A DNA stretch of 64,000 nt. Origin: Flavobacteriaceae bacterium. GTDB lineage: Bacteria > Bacteroidota > Bacteroidia > Flavobacteriales > Flavobacteriaceae. The DNA lies in assembly GCA_002707025.1 (NCBI GenBank), contig PALG01000020.1, positions 62,001 to 126,000 of the forward strand. Reading direction: 5' to 3'. Below the pieces are notes generated by a model that made no database searches, was not told the DNA's origin, and worked only from the letters and a program-made list of their open reading frames with translations. Positions within the stretch are counted from its first letter, which is position 1. Each line of letters starts with the position of its first letter. Position numbers and translations under genes: made by a program. Shown here in pieces: positions 17,909-29,512 of the stretch.

Positions 17909-18568
17909 ATGAATACTAAGGGATTTATATTCGACCTTGATGGGGTTATTGTAGATACCGCAAAATATCACTATTTTGCATGGAAGAAACTTGCTGAAAG
18001 TATCGGGATTTCTTTTACGGAAGAGGATAATGAACACTTAAAGGGCGTAAGCCGCATCAAATCGCTGGAAAAGATTTTGGAGTGGGGAAATATCCAACTT
18101 TCCAAAGAAAAATTTCAAGAACTGATTACGGCTAAGAATGAAGACTACTTGGGTTTTGTGGAAAGCATGAAAGAAGATGAAATTTTGGCCGATGTACCCA
18201 GGGTGCTAGCGTATTTAAAATCCCACCAGCAATTTTTGGCTTTGGGTTCCGCTAGTAAAAATGCCCGTTCTATATTGAAGAAAGTGGCCTTGATTAATGA
18301 TTTTAAGGTTATTGTAGACGGGAATGATGTCACGAAGGCAAAACCCAATCCTGAAGTTTTTTTAAAGGCTGCCGAAGGATTACAGGTACCTCCAAAGGAC
18401 TGTGTGGTTTTTGAGGATTCCCTAGCAGGAATTCAAGCGGCCAACACCGCTGGAATGATTAGTATTGGGATAGGCGATGCGACCATTTTAAAGGAAGCAG
18501 ATCATGTTTTTTCAGACTTTACGGAAATTTCAAATGAATTTTTATACCAGTTAATTTCGGAATTATGA
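17909..18568 (+). CDS. pgmB: Beta-phosphoglucomutase
   Basis: HAD-superfamily enzyme of 219 residues that converts beta-glucose 1-phosphate to glucose 6-phosphate. The HAD motif I FDLDGVIVDT (nucleophile Asp and acid/base Asp two residues later) is at about residues 8-17; motif II is ALGSASKNA, motif III lysine is in DVTKAKPNPEVF, and motif IV is VFEDSLAGIQAA. The neighbour it is coupled to (ATGA overlap) is a GH65 phosphorylase that releases exactly this beta anomer, so the pair forms an inverting phosphorolysis route for maltose. Confidence 0.93.
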   Translation: MNTKGFIFDLDGVIVDTAKYHYFAWKKLAESIGISFTEEDNEHLKGVSRIKSLEKILEWGNIQLSKEKFQELITAKNEDYLGFVESMKEDEILADVPRVLAYLKSHQQFLALGSASKNARSILKKVALINDFKVIVDGNDVTKAKPNPEVFLKAAEGLQVPPKDCVVFEDSLAGIQAANTAGMISIGIGDATILKEADHVFSDFTEISNEFLYQLISEL

Positions 18569-20874
18569 ATCAAGAGTACATACAACCCAACGAATGGAGC
18601 ATTATTGAAGAGGGATTCGATCCCGAATTGGTAAAATCTTCCGAAAGTCTTTTTAGTATCGGGAACGGTGCCATGGGGCAACGGGCCAATTTTGAAGAAA
18701 CCTATACCGGGGAGACCTTTCAGGGAAGCTATATCGCTGGAGTTTACTACCCAGACAAAACCCGCGTGGGATGGTGGAAAAATGGCTATCCCGAATATTT
18801 TGCCAAAGTCATCAATGCACCCAACTGGATGGGCATAAAAGTGGAGGTGAATGGAACAGAATTGGATTTACATACCTGTACTTCGGTAAAAAACTTTAGA
18901 AGGGAATTGAATATGAAAGAGGGCTGGTACCAACGCTCGTTTGAAGCCACCCTTCCCAACGGTACCGAAATTGCAGTAGAAAGTACCCGGATCCTTCATT
19001 TGAATCATGATGAATTGGGGGCAATCCGTTATAAGGTAACTCCTTTAAATGATACTGCTGAAATAGTTTTTACACCTTACCTAGATGGAGGGATCACTAA
19101 TGAAGATTCCAATTGGGACGATCAGTTTTGGGAAACCTTAAGTGTTTCTGAAGAAAACCACCAAGCATTTATCCGCTCCCGAACCATGAAAACCCGTTTC
19201 GATGTTTGTACCTATATGCAATCACGGGTTTTTGTAGGGCAGGAAAAACAAGACCTTGCCTACAGGGCCCAAATTACAGATGTTTCCGTAGGACTTTCTT
19301 ATACGGTTTCAGTAAAGAAAGGCGAGACGGCTAGCGTGGAAAAATATGCTGGTTATACGGTTTCTTTAAACCATCGTCCTGAGGCGTTGATCGATGCAGC
19401 AAAAGCAGTGTTATCCAAAGCCCTTTCGGAAGGGTATGAACGCCTTCAGCAACAACAGAAAGAAGCTTGGGCTGCGATATGGGAGATGGCCGATATTACC
19501 ATAAGTGGCGATGTGAAGGCGCAACAGGGTATCCGTTTCAATATTTTTCAGCTAAATCAAACGTATTTGGGAAAAGACGCTAGACTGAACATTGGCCCCA
19601 AAGGATTTACTGGGGAGAAGTACGGGGGAAGCACCTATTGGGATACGGAAGCTTATTGCATTCCGTTTTATATGGCTACCAAAGACCAAGAAGTAGCGCG
19701 AAATCTTTTGACGTATCGCTACAACCACTTACAAAAAGCCATTGAAAATGCCCAAAAGCTCGGTTTTACCAATGGAGCAGCATTATATCCTATGGTCACT
19801 ATGAACGGGGAAGAGTGCCATAACGAGTGGGAAATCACCTTCGAGGAAATTCACCGTAATGGCGCCATTGCCTTTGCCATCTATAACTACGAACGTTTTA
19901 CGGGCGATACTACCTACATTCCCGAAAAAGGATTGGAAGTATTAATAGGAATTGCCCGTTTCTGGGCCCAGCGCGCAACCTTCAGTGAAGCGAAAGGTCA
20001 ATTTGTGATTTTAGGGGTGACGGGTCCCAATGAATACGAAAATAATGTCAATAACAATTGGTATACCAATTACACCGCTAAATGGTGCTTGGAATACGCT
20101 GCTTCGGAAGTCGAAAAAATAAAAAATCATCATAAAGTAGATTTTGAAAGGATTCAGAAGGATACCCAATTGCAGTTAGACGAAGTAAATCAATGGCAAC
20201 ACATCGCTTCAAGGATGTTTTTTCCAAAATCGGAGGAATACGGTGTGTACCTTCAGCAGGACGGATTTTTAGACAAGGAATTGGTACCAGTATCCCAATT
20301 GCCTAAATCGCAGCGTCCTATCAACCAAAATTGGTCGTGGGACCGAATTTTGCGTTCCCCCTACATTAAACAAGCCGATACCTTACAAGGATTTTACTTT
20401 TTTGAAGACCACTTTACGGAAGCAGAACTGGAGAAACACTTCGATTTTTACGAACCTTTTACGGTTCATGAATCTTCCTTATCGCCATGTGTGCATAGTA
20501 TTCAGGCGGCCAAATTGGGTAGAATGGAGCAGGCGTATGCGTTCTACTTGAGAACCTCCCGATTGGATCTGGACGACTACAATAAAGAGGTAGAGGAAGG
20601 ATGTCATATCACGAGCATGGCTGGAACCTGGATGAGTATTGTGGAAGGGTTCGCAGGAATGCGCGTAAAAGAAGGGAAACTGCATTTTGCGCCCAAAATC
20701 CCAAAACAATGGGAAGCCTATTCCTTCAAAATCAATTTTAGGGGGCAAATTGTAAAAGTAAGTATCTCGCAGGGACAAAGTAGTTTTGCTGTGGACTCGG
20801 GAAGCCCTTTGTCGATTGTCGTCAATAGTGAAGAAGTAACGATTACTTCAGATAATGATACGGTTGTAAACTAA
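18565..20874 (+). CDS. GH65 maltose phosphorylase-like enzyme
   Basis: 769 residues. GH65 phosphorylases split maltose (or another alpha-glucobiose) with inorganic phosphate into beta-glucose 1-phosphate and glucose, an inverting reaction. The general acid is expected at Glu490 in GPNEYENNVNNNWYTN, aligning with Glu487 of the Lactobacillus brevis enzyme. A further conserved motif, NGEECHNEWEI, lies at residues 414-424. There is no signal peptide, so it acts in the cytoplasm. Coupling to pgmB and the amylase downstream favours maltose; trehalose or kojibiose activity cannot be excluded from sequence. Confidence 0.9.
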   Translation: MNQEYIQPNEWSIIEEGFDPELVKSSESLFSIGNGAMGQRANFEETYTGETFQGSYIAGVYYPDKTRVGWWKNGYPEYFAKVINAPNWMGIKVEVNGTELDLHTCTSVKNFRRELNMKEGWYQRSFEATLPNGTEIAVESTRILHLNHDELGAIRYKVTPLNDTAEIVFTPYLDGGITNEDSNWDDQFWETLSVSEENHQAFIRSRTMKTRFDVCTYMQSRVFVGQEKQDLAYRAQITDVSVGLSYTVSVKKGETASVEKYAGYTVSLNHRPEALIDAAKAVLSKALSEGYERLQQQQKEAWAAIWEMADITISGDVKAQQGIRFNIFQLNQTYLGKDARLNIGPKGFTGEKYGGSTYWDTEAYCIPFYMATKDQEVARNLLTYRYNHLQKAIENAQKLGFTNGAALYPMVTMNGEECHNEWEITFEEIHRNGAIAFAIYNYERFTGDTTYIPEKGLEVLIGIARFWAQRATFSEAKGQFVILGVTGPNEYENNVNNNWYTNYTAKWCLEYAASEVEKIKNHHKVDFERIQKDTQLQLDEVNQWQHIASRMFFPKSEEYGVYLQQDGFLDKELVPVSQLPKSQRPINQNWSWDRILRSPYIKQADTLQGFYFFEDHFTEAELEKHFDFYEPFTVHESSLSPCVHSIQAAKLGRMEQAYAFYLRTSRLDLDDYNKEVEEGCHITSMAGTWMSIVEGFAGMRVKEGKLHFAPKIPKQWEAYSFKINFRGQIVKVSISQGQSSFAVDSGSPLSIVVNSEEVTITSDNDTVVN

Positions 20875-20884
20875 TACGAATTTT

Positions 20885-22351
20885 ATGAAACATTTTAAAT
20901 TTATGAAAAGCATTACTCCAGTAGTACTATTCCTACTATTGGTGATTGTTGGCGCTTGTAAGGAAAAGGAAGCAGCGAATGCTTCCGAAGCCACCATGGA
21001 AGAAGAACCCGAATTTACCCCTATTAATGATAGTATTGTAGCAAATGCTGTTATTTATGAAGCCAATATCCGTCAATTCTCCCCAGAAGGGACTTTCGAT
21101 GCTTTTACGGCTAAAATCCCTGAGCTTAAGGACTTGGGGGTGAAAATCATTTGGTTGATGCCTATTCACCCTATCTCTATGGAAAAGAGAAAGGCAGAAG
21201 GCGATTTGCTCGTAGCCGATATTGAAGATCCCGAAGAGCGTAAAAAATACCTGGGAAGCCCTTATGCGGTGGCCAATTATAACGAAGTGAACCCCGACTT
21301 TGGAACCAAAGAGGATTTTAGCGAGTTGGTCAACATAGCTCATGAAAACGGTATGTATGTTATTATAGACTGGGTGCCTAACCATACGGGTTGGGACCAT
21401 GTTTGGATTACGGAACACCCAGACTATTATACCAAAAATGAAAAAGGGGAAATCACCGACCCCATTCAGGATAATGGAGAGCCTTGGGGTTGGACCGATG
21501 TGGCCGACTTAAACTATGACAATCCAGAAATGCGCAAAGCAATGATCGATGAAATGATGTATTGGGTTGCCGAACAGGATATCGATGGATTCCGTTGCGA
21601 CGTAGCACATGGTGTGCCGTTGGATTTCTGGCAAACGGCCATTCCTGCATTACGTGAAAAAAAGGACATCTTTATGTTAGCAGAGGCAGAGATTCCTGCC
21701 TTGATGCAAGGAGATAGCCTTTTTGATATGTCGTATGCTTGGGAAGGACATCATGTACTCAACGAGTTGGCACAAGGCAAGAAAAATGTAAAAGATTTTG
21801 ACCGTTACATGGATAGTCTTACCGTTAAAATGGAAGCCAATGATATTTTGATGAACTTTGTCACCAATCATGATGAAAACGCATGGGCGGGTCCGTTACG
21901 TGAACGTATGGGCGAGGCTTCCGAGACCATGACGGCCTTAACCTACACCCTGCCAGGAATGCCCCTTATTTACAGTGGGCAGGAATACGACTTAAATAAA
22001 AGGCTCAGTTTCTTTGGAAAGGATACCATTCCCAATACCAAGGGAATGACTTGGCTCTTGCTGAATAAACTCGGTAATTTAAAGAATACACTTCCTGCTT
22101 TGGAAGGAGGAAAAGAACCTGCTTCGTATGAAAGAATCGCTACTTCTCTCGATGAAAACGTATTGGCCTTCCGAAGAAAAAAAGGCAATAGTGAACTTAT
22201 TTATGTGGCTAATGTATCAGAGAATCCGGTAACTTTTACCTTACCGGTTTCGGGAGAATTTACCAATGCCATGGATAAGGGAACGGTAAATCTACTTGAT
22301 AATCAGGAGCATTCCTTCGCTCCCTGGGAATACCTTATTTTAACAAAATAA
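20885..22351 (+). CDS. GH13 alpha-amylase family lipoprotein
   Basis: Exported alpha-glucan hydrolase of 488 residues. A lipobox ending at Cys25 (IVGAC) predicts a lipoprotein; a second ATG at 20903 would give a shorter signal peptide. The four GH13 regions are clear: DWVPNH (region I), GFRCDVAHG with nucleophile Asp239, MLAEAE with acid/base Glu267, and FVTNHDEN with Asp330. It lies ten bases after the GH65 gene and would supply maltose or maltodextrins to it. No susC/susD pair lies in the window. A terminator follows. Confidence 0.92.
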   Translation: MKHFKFMKSITPVVLFLLLVIVGACKEKEAANASEATMEEEPEFTPINDSIVANAVIYEANIRQFSPEGTFDAFTAKIPELKDLGVKIIWLMPIHPISMEKRKAEGDLLVADIEDPEERKKYLGSPYAVANYNEVNPDFGTKEDFSELVNIAHENGMYVIIDWVPNHTGWDHVWITEHPDYYTKNEKGEITDPIQDNGEPWGWTDVADLNYDNPEMRKAMIDEMMYWVAEQDIDGFRCDVAHGVPLDFWQTAIPALREKKDIFMLAEAEIPALMQGDSLFDMSYAWEGHHVLNELAQGKKNVKDFDRYMDSLTVKMEANDILMNFVTNHDENAWAGPLRERMGEASETMTALTYTLPGMPLIYSGQEYDLNKRLSFFGKDTIPNTKGMTWLLLNKLGNLKNTLPALEGGKEPASYERIATSLDENVLAFRRKKGNSELIYVANVSENPVTFTLPVSGEFTNAMDKGTVNLLDNQEHSFAPWEYLILTK

Positions 22352-22355
22352 CAAA

Positions 22356-22382
22356 ATGGCCCCTCAAAAAGGGGCTTTTTTA
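22356..22382 (+). terminator. Rho-independent terminator after the amylase gene
   Basis: Stem GCCCCT (22359-22364) / AGGGGC (22370-22375) with loop CAAAA and a following run of six T. Confidence 0.85.
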
Positions 22383-22399
22383 TGAATTAACAAAATCGA

Positions 22400-22413
22400 A
22401 AACGTTATCGTTT
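22400..22413. promoter_or_regulatory. Perfect palindrome upstream of pfkA, candidate operator
   Basis: AAACG-TTAT-CGTTT is a perfect 5-bp inverted repeat with a 4-base spacer, ending ten bases upstream of the predicted -33 box of pfkA. The inner CG dyads are typical of LacI-family operators, which often control sugar genes; no LacI-type regulator is encoded in this window, so the binding protein is inferred only. Confidence 0.45.
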
Positions 22414-22422
22414 GTTTTTCTG

Positions 22423-22453
22423 TTTGTTATCTGAAATTATTGGTATAATTTTA
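22423..22453 (+). promoter_or_regulatory. Promoter of pfkA
   Basis: TTTG (22423-22426), a 19-base spacer and TAATTTTA (22446-22453), seven of eight positions of TAnnTTTG. It ends seven bases before the ATG, predicting a very short or absent leader. Confidence 0.6.
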
Positions 22454-22460
22454 CCCTTAT

Positions 22461-24457
<1,997 letters not shown>

Positions 24458-24462
24458 CGCGT

Positions 24463-25326
24463 ATGACATTAATTGCAGATGGTGGGTCAACAAAATGCGA
24501 TTGGATTTTGTTGGGACCCGATGGCGAGGTTTTAATTAAAACCCGTACGAGAGGACTCAATCCTGCTGTAGTGCCTCAGGAAGAACTTTACAACAGACTT
24601 CGGGAAAATGAAGATTTAGCTTCTATCTTTGAAGTTGCCGAAGTAGTGGATTTTTATGGTGCGGGAGCAGGTACTAAAACTCCTAATGCTATATTAACAC
24701 AAGTACTTCAGGAGGTGTTTCCAAAAGCCAAAGTAGAAGTGAATGAAGATCTTTTGGCTGCTGTTTATGCAGCGACTACCGAACCCGGAATCGTTTGTAT
24801 TCTTGGAACGGGATCGAATAGTTGCTACTACGATGGTGAAAAAATACATGCACATGTGCCTTCATTGGGTTTTATCCTTATGGATGAAGCCAGCGGAAAT
24901 TACTTCGGAAAACGACTCATTCGGGATTACTATTACCAAAAAATGCCCGATAAGCTGGCTCGTTTATTTGAAAAGCGTTTCGACTTGGACCCCGATATCA
25001 TCAAAATGAACGTGTATCAACGTCCTAATCCAAATACCTATTTGGCTTCGTTTGCTGAGTTTATTTTTACTTCGGAAGAGGTAAATGGGTATTTTTATAA
25101 ATTGATTAGTGAAGGAATGACCCGCTTTATCGAATATCGGGTGCTTTGTTATAAAGAAGCACAAAACGTCCCCATTCATTTCATAGGATCGATTGCCCAT
25201 TTTTCTGAAGAAATGATCCGCGATGCCATGAAACCCTATCATCTTCAATTAGGAAATATTATTAGACGTCCTATCGACGGACTAATCGACTACTACCGAA
25301 CACACCGTTTAAAAGTGAATAGTTAA
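24463..25326 (+). CDS. BadF/BadG-type sugar kinase (N-acetylglucosamine kinase-like)
   Basis: ASKHA-fold ATPase of 287 residues. Phosphate-1 motif ADGGSTKCDW is at residues 5-14 and phosphate-2 motif GTGSNSC lies near residue 117; an adenosine motif HFIGSIAHF is near 240. COG2971 members include N-acetylglucosamine and glucosamine kinases. Between gap and pgi, a role in phosphorylating the free glucose released by maltose phosphorylase is attractive but is inference. It overlaps pgi by one base (TAATG). Confidence 0.75.
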   Translation: MTLIADGGSTKCDWILLGPDGEVLIKTRTRGLNPAVVPQEELYNRLRENEDLASIFEVAEVVDFYGAGAGTKTPNAILTQVLQEVFPKAKVEVNEDLLAAVYAATTEPGIVCILGTGSNSCYYDGEKIHAHVPSLGFILMDEASGNYFGKRLIRDYYYQKMPDKLARLFEKRFDLDPDIIKMNVYQRPNPNTYLASFAEFIFTSEEVNGYFYKLISEGMTRFIEYRVLCYKEAQNVPIHFIGSIAHFSEEMIRDAMKPYHLQLGNIIRRPIDGLIDYYRTHRLKVNS

Positions 25327-26888
25327 TGAGTTTTCCGAAGGTAAACCCAACCCAAACCCAAGCCTGGAAATCGCTTTCCACCCATTTTCAAGAAGTGAAA
25401 TACCTTAAAATGCAGGATCTTTTTACTGAAAATCCAAAGAGAGCCCAGCAGTTTTCCCTTCAATGGAAAGACTTCTATATAGATTATTCCAAAAATAGAA
25501 TTACACAAACTACGTTGAATCAATTGCTTCAGTTAGCAGAAGAAGTCCAACTGAAAGACGCTATGGAGGCACAATTCACCGGAGAGCACATCAATGAAAC
25601 CGAAGACAGGGCCGTGGGACATACCCAGCTTCGGAATTTCAAAAACCTTCCAAAAGAAGTTTCAGAAACCCTTCAGCAAATTCAAAACTTTACCCAAAGA
25701 GTGATTGAGGGCGATTGGAAAGGATATACCGGTAAAAAAATCACCCATGTGGTGAATATCGGAATTGGTGGAAGCGATTTAGGCCCCGACATGGTTTGTG
25801 AAGCGCTACGCTACTATAAAAACCACCTGGAAGTTCGGTTTGTAAGCAATGTGGACGGGGATCATGTGATGGAAACCATTAAGGATTTGGACCGGGAAAC
25901 CACGTTGTTTATCATCGTTTCCAAAACCTTTACTACGCAAGAAACCCTTACCAATGCTACGACCATACGCAATTGGTTTTTGCAGGAAGCTTCAGAAGGT
26001 GATATCGCACAACACTTTGCAGCCGTTTCTACCAACTTGGAGGCCGTAGCCAACTTTGGCATCGCTTCAGAAAATATTTTCCCTATGTGGGACTGGGTAG
26101 GAGGTCGCTTTTCTTTGTGGAGTGCCGTGGGTCTTTCGGTGGCTTGTGCGATAGGCTACCATCATTTTGAAGACCTATTGAAAGGGGCCCACGAAATGGA
26201 CCTTCATTTTAGGGAAAGTGATTTTTCAGAAAATATTCCGGTAGTGCTGGCGCTACTTTCTATTTGGTACAATAACTTTTTTGAAGCCGAAAGCGAGTGC
26301 ATCGTACCGTATTCCCAGTACTTGAATAAGTTAGTGGCATACCTTCAACAGGGCATCATGGAGAGCAATGGGAAAAGTGTGGATAGAAACGGAAACCCTA
26401 TCGATTACCAAACGGGAACCATTGTTTGGGGAAGTACGGGAACCAATGCCCAGCATGCGTTTTTTCAGTTAATTCATCAAGGAACCAAATTGATTCCAAC
26501 CGATTTCATTGCGTTTAAAAAATCCCTCTACGGAAACGAAGACCATCAAAACAAGCTTTTGGCCAATTGTTTTGCCCAAACGGAAGCGTTGTTGCAGGGA
26601 ACCCACGGAAGTGAGGTAGAAAATAGCTTTAAGGTATTTGAAGGGAACAAACCCACCAATACGTTGCTTATTGAAACGTTAACGCCCAAATCCTTGGGAA
26701 GCTTGATTGCGATGTACGAACATAAACTATTTGTACAAGGCGTCATTTGGAACATATTCAGTTACGACCAATGGGGCGTAGAATTAGGAAAAAAATTGGC
26801 CAAAGAAACGCTTTCTGCCATTGAAAAAAAGGATGTTTCAAGTATGCCAAATGCAGCTACAAAAAAGCTTATCCAACAACTGAAATAA
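25326..26888 (+). CDS. pgi: Glucose-6-phosphate isomerase
   Basis: Interconverts glucose 6-phosphate and fructose 6-phosphate. 520 residues, within the range of the long bacterial form. Signatures are VNIGIGGSDLGPDM near residue 145, the catalytic region with GTNAQHAFFQLIHQGTK, and SYDQWGVELGKKLA near the C-terminus, which carries the ring-opening lysine. It closes the glycolysis block and joins the product of pgmB to pfkA. Confidence 0.96.
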   Translation: MSFPKVNPTQTQAWKSLSTHFQEVKYLKMQDLFTENPKRAQQFSLQWKDFYIDYSKNRITQTTLNQLLQLAEEVQLKDAMEAQFTGEHINETEDRAVGHTQLRNFKNLPKEVSETLQQIQNFTQRVIEGDWKGYTGKKITHVVNIGIGGSDLGPDMVCEALRYYKNHLEVRFVSNVDGDHVMETIKDLDRETTLFIIVSKTFTTQETLTNATTIRNWFLQEASEGDIAQHFAAVSTNLEAVANFGIASENIFPMWDWVGGRFSLWSAVGLSVACAIGYHHFEDLLKGAHEMDLHFRESDFSENIPVVLALLSIWYNNFFEAESECIVPYSQYLNKLVAYLQQGIMESNGKSVDRNGNPIDYQTGTIVWGSTGTNAQHAFFQLIHQGTKLIPTDFIAFKKSLYGNEDHQNKLLANCFAQTEALLQGTHGSEVENSFKVFEGNKPTNTLLIETLTPKSLGSLIAMYEHKLFVQGVIWNIFSYDQWGVELGKKLAKETLSAIEKKDVSSMPNAATKKLIQQLK

Positions 26889-26908
26889 GTATCGCTTAAA
26901 CGATTTTA

Positions 26909-26950
26909 ATAGAAAAACCTTCGGTAACTCCCGAAGGTTTTTCTATTTTT
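26909..26950. terminator. Strong bidirectional terminator after pgi
   Basis: A 14-bp perfect stem (26911-26924 / 26931-26944), core ACCTTCGG / CCGAAGGT, with a 6-base loop and A/T runs at both sides. It separates the glycolysis block from signalling cassette 1. Confidence 0.9.
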
Positions 26951-26980
26951 AAACTTACTAACTTTTTAAATTTTTTCAAG

Positions 26981-27328
26981 ATGAGCGACACCGACAAAAA
27001 AATCTCCCTGCAACAAGCTATAGATTGGACTACCGATTACCGAAATGCCCCCACCACCAGTGCTAGGGCTTTTTTGATTCCTGTACAGGATTTACAAGGG
27101 GTTTTGGAAGAAATGGGAACTACAGGCCCCAATGCCTGTGTACGTGCCTATTTGGCTTTAGACCCTACTACCAATGAAGAAAAATTAGTCATTGTGGGGA
27201 CCCAACAAGACCGTAGTGGTGTGTACCGGGACTTACTGCCAGATGCCGCAGGAACCAATGGTTTCAGTATTTGGGATTTTACAAGACCTTGCCCATCATG
27301 GTGTGATGATGAAAGTGCTTTGAACTAG
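26981..27328 (+). CDS. Cassette 1, gene 1: small soluble protein of unknown function
   Basis: 115 residues, no signal peptide and no membrane helix. It shares with the product of 41923-42279 the pattern IS-x2-(Q/E)A, a central DLQ-x2-L, and a following N/G-rich turn leading to VR-x-Y-x-A-x-D. The C-terminus carries PCPSWCDDE, with a CxxxC pair that the paralogue lacks. It is not similar to any family I can name. The same gene order (membrane protein, histidine kinase, NarL-type regulator) follows in both cassettes, so a role as ligand, inhibitor or output of that signalling module is inferred. The downstream gene starts one base after its stop. Confidence 0.7.
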   Translation: MSDTDKKISLQQAIDWTTDYRNAPTTSARAFLIPVQDLQGVLEEMGTTGPNACVRAYLALDPTTNEEKLVIVGTQQDRSGVYRDLLPDAAGTNGFSIWDFTRPCPSWCDDESALN

Positions 27329-27329
27329 T

Positions 27330-27965
27330 ATGCAGAAATTTATCTCTTACTTTAATGAGTTTTTAACTTTAGTATCTGTCGTTTTACCATTTATCTATTT
27401 TATAAGCTTTTCCAAACAAGGGAAAGCTTATAAAATTTTTACGATGTACCTCTTCTTTATTGCTATTATTCAAGGGGTGATGTACTATCTGACTTCACAA
27501 AACATTCCTAATCTTTATTTATTTCAGTATTATTTTATAGGACAATTTATATTCCTGTCTCTTTTTTATTGGCAACTACTTAAAACATGGATGGTACTCT
27601 TGGTATTAGGAATAATATTAGGGGCACTTGGCATTCAGTATTTCTTAAGTCCTTCAAGTTTTGAAGCTTATAATAGTATTGGGGTAGTTGTAACCCAAAG
27701 TGTAATTGTGGTTTATGCGATGTTGTATTACTATAAAATGCTTTCCCGCAAAGGAAGCTTTCTCATAATTAATAATGGTGTTTTTTTATATCTCATCGCC
27801 AGTGTACTGTTTTTTTCTTCTGGAAACCTGATATTAAAACTTGGTTTGAAAAAAGAAACCATGCGCCTTATCGGAATTATAAATGATTTCTCTTACTTTG
27901 TATTGATTGTTTTTATTCTGGTAGAATGGTGGCAAAATTTTCGTCCTAAACCTATCAGAAAATAA
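27330..27965 (+). CDS. Cassette 1, gene 2: seven-helix membrane protein
   Basis: 211 residues made almost wholly of seven predicted transmembrane segments (about 11-27, 33-54, 62-83, 87-106, 117-138, 147-168, 182-202) with very short loops and a basic C-terminus (RPKPIRK). No enzymatic motif is seen. It starts one base after the stop of the small-protein gene and ends 22 bases before the kinase gene. A membrane sensor that works with the kinase, whose own sensory part is a single helix, is the simplest reading, but is not shown by sequence. Confidence 0.7.
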   Translation: MQKFISYFNEFLTLVSVVLPFIYFISFSKQGKAYKIFTMYLFFIAIIQGVMYYLTSQNIPNLYLFQYYFIGQFIFLSLFYWQLLKTWMVLLVLGIILGALGIQYFLSPSSFEAYNSIGVVVTQSVIVVYAMLYYYKMLSRKGSFLIINNGVFLYLIASVLFFSSGNLILKLGLKKETMRLIGIINDFSYFVLIVFILVEWWQNFRPKPIRK

Positions 27966-27987
27966 ATTTTAATTTTTTTGATGTCAC

Positions 27988-28794
27988 ATGGAGGAGGGGT
28001 TCATTTCTGAAGATTTTCAAATTATAAATATCATTCTAATTGCTATAGGGCTATTGGTACTGATGTCTTTGGCCATTGTACTGTTTTTCTATTTTTCCAG
28101 AAAAAAGATTGTCAAAACCCAATTGGAAAAAGCGCAATTGGAAATCGATTACCAAAAGGAATTACTTCAAAATACCATCATTACTCAAGAAGAGGAACGC
28201 AAGCGAATTGCCCAGGATCTACACGATGCGATTAGCTCCAAGCTAAATGTGGTGTCCTTAAATGCCAATATTTTATCCGATCCCACTATCACCGCTTCGG
28301 AAGCCAATAAAATAGGGGATAGTATCCATAAAATGACCGGTACTGTTTTAGAGAATTCACGACGAATCGCCCATGATTTGCTACCGCCTACGTTGGAAAA
28401 GTTTGGGTTGCAAGCTGCTTTGGAAGAACTCTGCGAAGAAATTGAAGAGACACAGCAATTTCAGCTGACCTATAACTTGCAATATCCCGAAGCATTTCTT
28501 TCCACTCAAAACGAGCTGCATGTATTCCGTATTGCACAAGAATTGTTCAATAATTCTATAAAGCATTCCGAAGCTTCCAAAATCAATCTTTCTTTACATT
28601 CTGAAGAAAACCTATTATCTTTACAATACGCCGATGACGGTAAAGGTTTTGAACTTTCCGAAGCCAAAAGGGCCAAAGGATTGGGAATGAGTGGGATTGA
28701 GAATCGTGCGGTTTTAATCAATGCTCAATATCAGTTAGATTCCAGCCCTGGAAACGGTATTTATGTAACGATTAAATGTGAATCTCAATTATGA
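27988..28794 (+). CDS. Cassette 1, gene 3: HisKA_3-type sensor histidine kinase
   Basis: 268 residues with one transmembrane helix (about 14-36), a short coiled coil (about 40-70), the phospho-acceptor His79 in RIAQDLHDAISSKL, and an HATPase domain with N-box ELFNNSIKHSEA, G1 box DDGKGF and G2 box GLGMSGIENR. The lack of an extracellular domain means it must take its signal from within the membrane or from a partner, most obviously the seven-helix protein encoded just upstream. It overlaps the regulator gene by four bases (ATGA). Confidence 0.9.
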   Translation: MEEGFISEDFQIINIILIAIGLLVLMSLAIVLFFYFSRKKIVKTQLEKAQLEIDYQKELLQNTIITQEEERKRIAQDLHDAISSKLNVVSLNANILSDPTITASEANKIGDSIHKMTGTVLENSRRIAHDLLPPTLEKFGLQAALEELCEEIEETQQFQLTYNLQYPEAFLSTQNELHVFRIAQELFNNSIKHSEASKINLSLHSEENLLSLQYADDGKGFELSEAKRAKGLGMSGIENRAVLINAQYQLDSSPGNGIYVTIKCESQL

Positions 28795-29459
28795 CCATTA
28801 CTATTGTACTTGCTGATGATGAAGAACTATTTAGAGTGGGGATGTCCCATATTTTATCGCGTGATGAGGAAATTCAAATTCTTTTTGAAGCCGAAAATGG
28901 CAAGGAACTTTTACACTTTTTGGAAACAGCCACAAAGTTACCCGATATCATCATCATGGATATCAAAATGCCAGAATTGAATGGGGTAGAGGCCACCAAA
29001 GCCATTGCAACACAATATCCGGAAATCAATATCATTGCCTTAACCACCTACAATACCAAACCTTTTATACGGAATATGATCGATGTGGGCGCAAGTGCGT
29101 ATTTGGTGAAAAATTCGCCTACCCAAAAAGTACTGCATACCATTAAGCAGGTGTATTATCATGGTTTTTATTATGATAATTTGGTGATGGAAGCTTTAAA
29201 AGGAACCCATAATGGATCAAAATTGGATAAACGAACGGTATTCGATGAAGACTTCATTACCCAAAGGGAAAAAGAGGTGTTGGAGCAAATATGCCTTCAG
29301 AAAACTTCCCAGGAAATTGCAGAAGCCTTATTTATTAGCAAACGTACGGTAGAAGTACACCGAAAGAACCTTTTGGAGAAAACGGGTGCTAAGAATATTG
29401 CGGGCTTGGTGATCTTTGCCATTCAAAACAATTTAGTTTCCCCAATCATTATTGAATAA
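28791..29459 (+). CDS. Cassette 1, gene 4: NarL/FixJ-type response regulator
   Basis: 222 residues. The receiver domain has the acidic pair at Asp9-Asp10 (LADDEE), phospho-acceptor Asp57 in IIIMDIKMPELNG, and the Lys in YLVKNS. A linker leads to a LuxR-type helix-turn-helix (TQREKEVLEQICLQKTSQEI and FISKRTVEVHRKNLLEKTG). Coupled by overlap to its kinase. The target genes are unknown; its own cassette and the paralogous one are candidates. Confidence 0.93.
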   Translation: MTITIVLADDEELFRVGMSHILSRDEEIQILFEAENGKELLHFLETATKLPDIIIMDIKMPELNGVEATKAIATQYPEINIIALTTYNTKPFIRNMIDVGASAYLVKNSPTQKVLHTIKQVYYHGFYYDNLVMEALKGTHNGSKLDKRTVFDEDFITQREKEVLEQICLQKTSQEIAEALFISKRTVEVHRKNLLEKTGAKNIAGLVIFAIQNNLVSPIIIE

Positions 29460-29512
29460 TTTTTTCTATTTTCACTTTTTAATCTCCCCACTTTACTTAA
29501 TATCAATAAGCG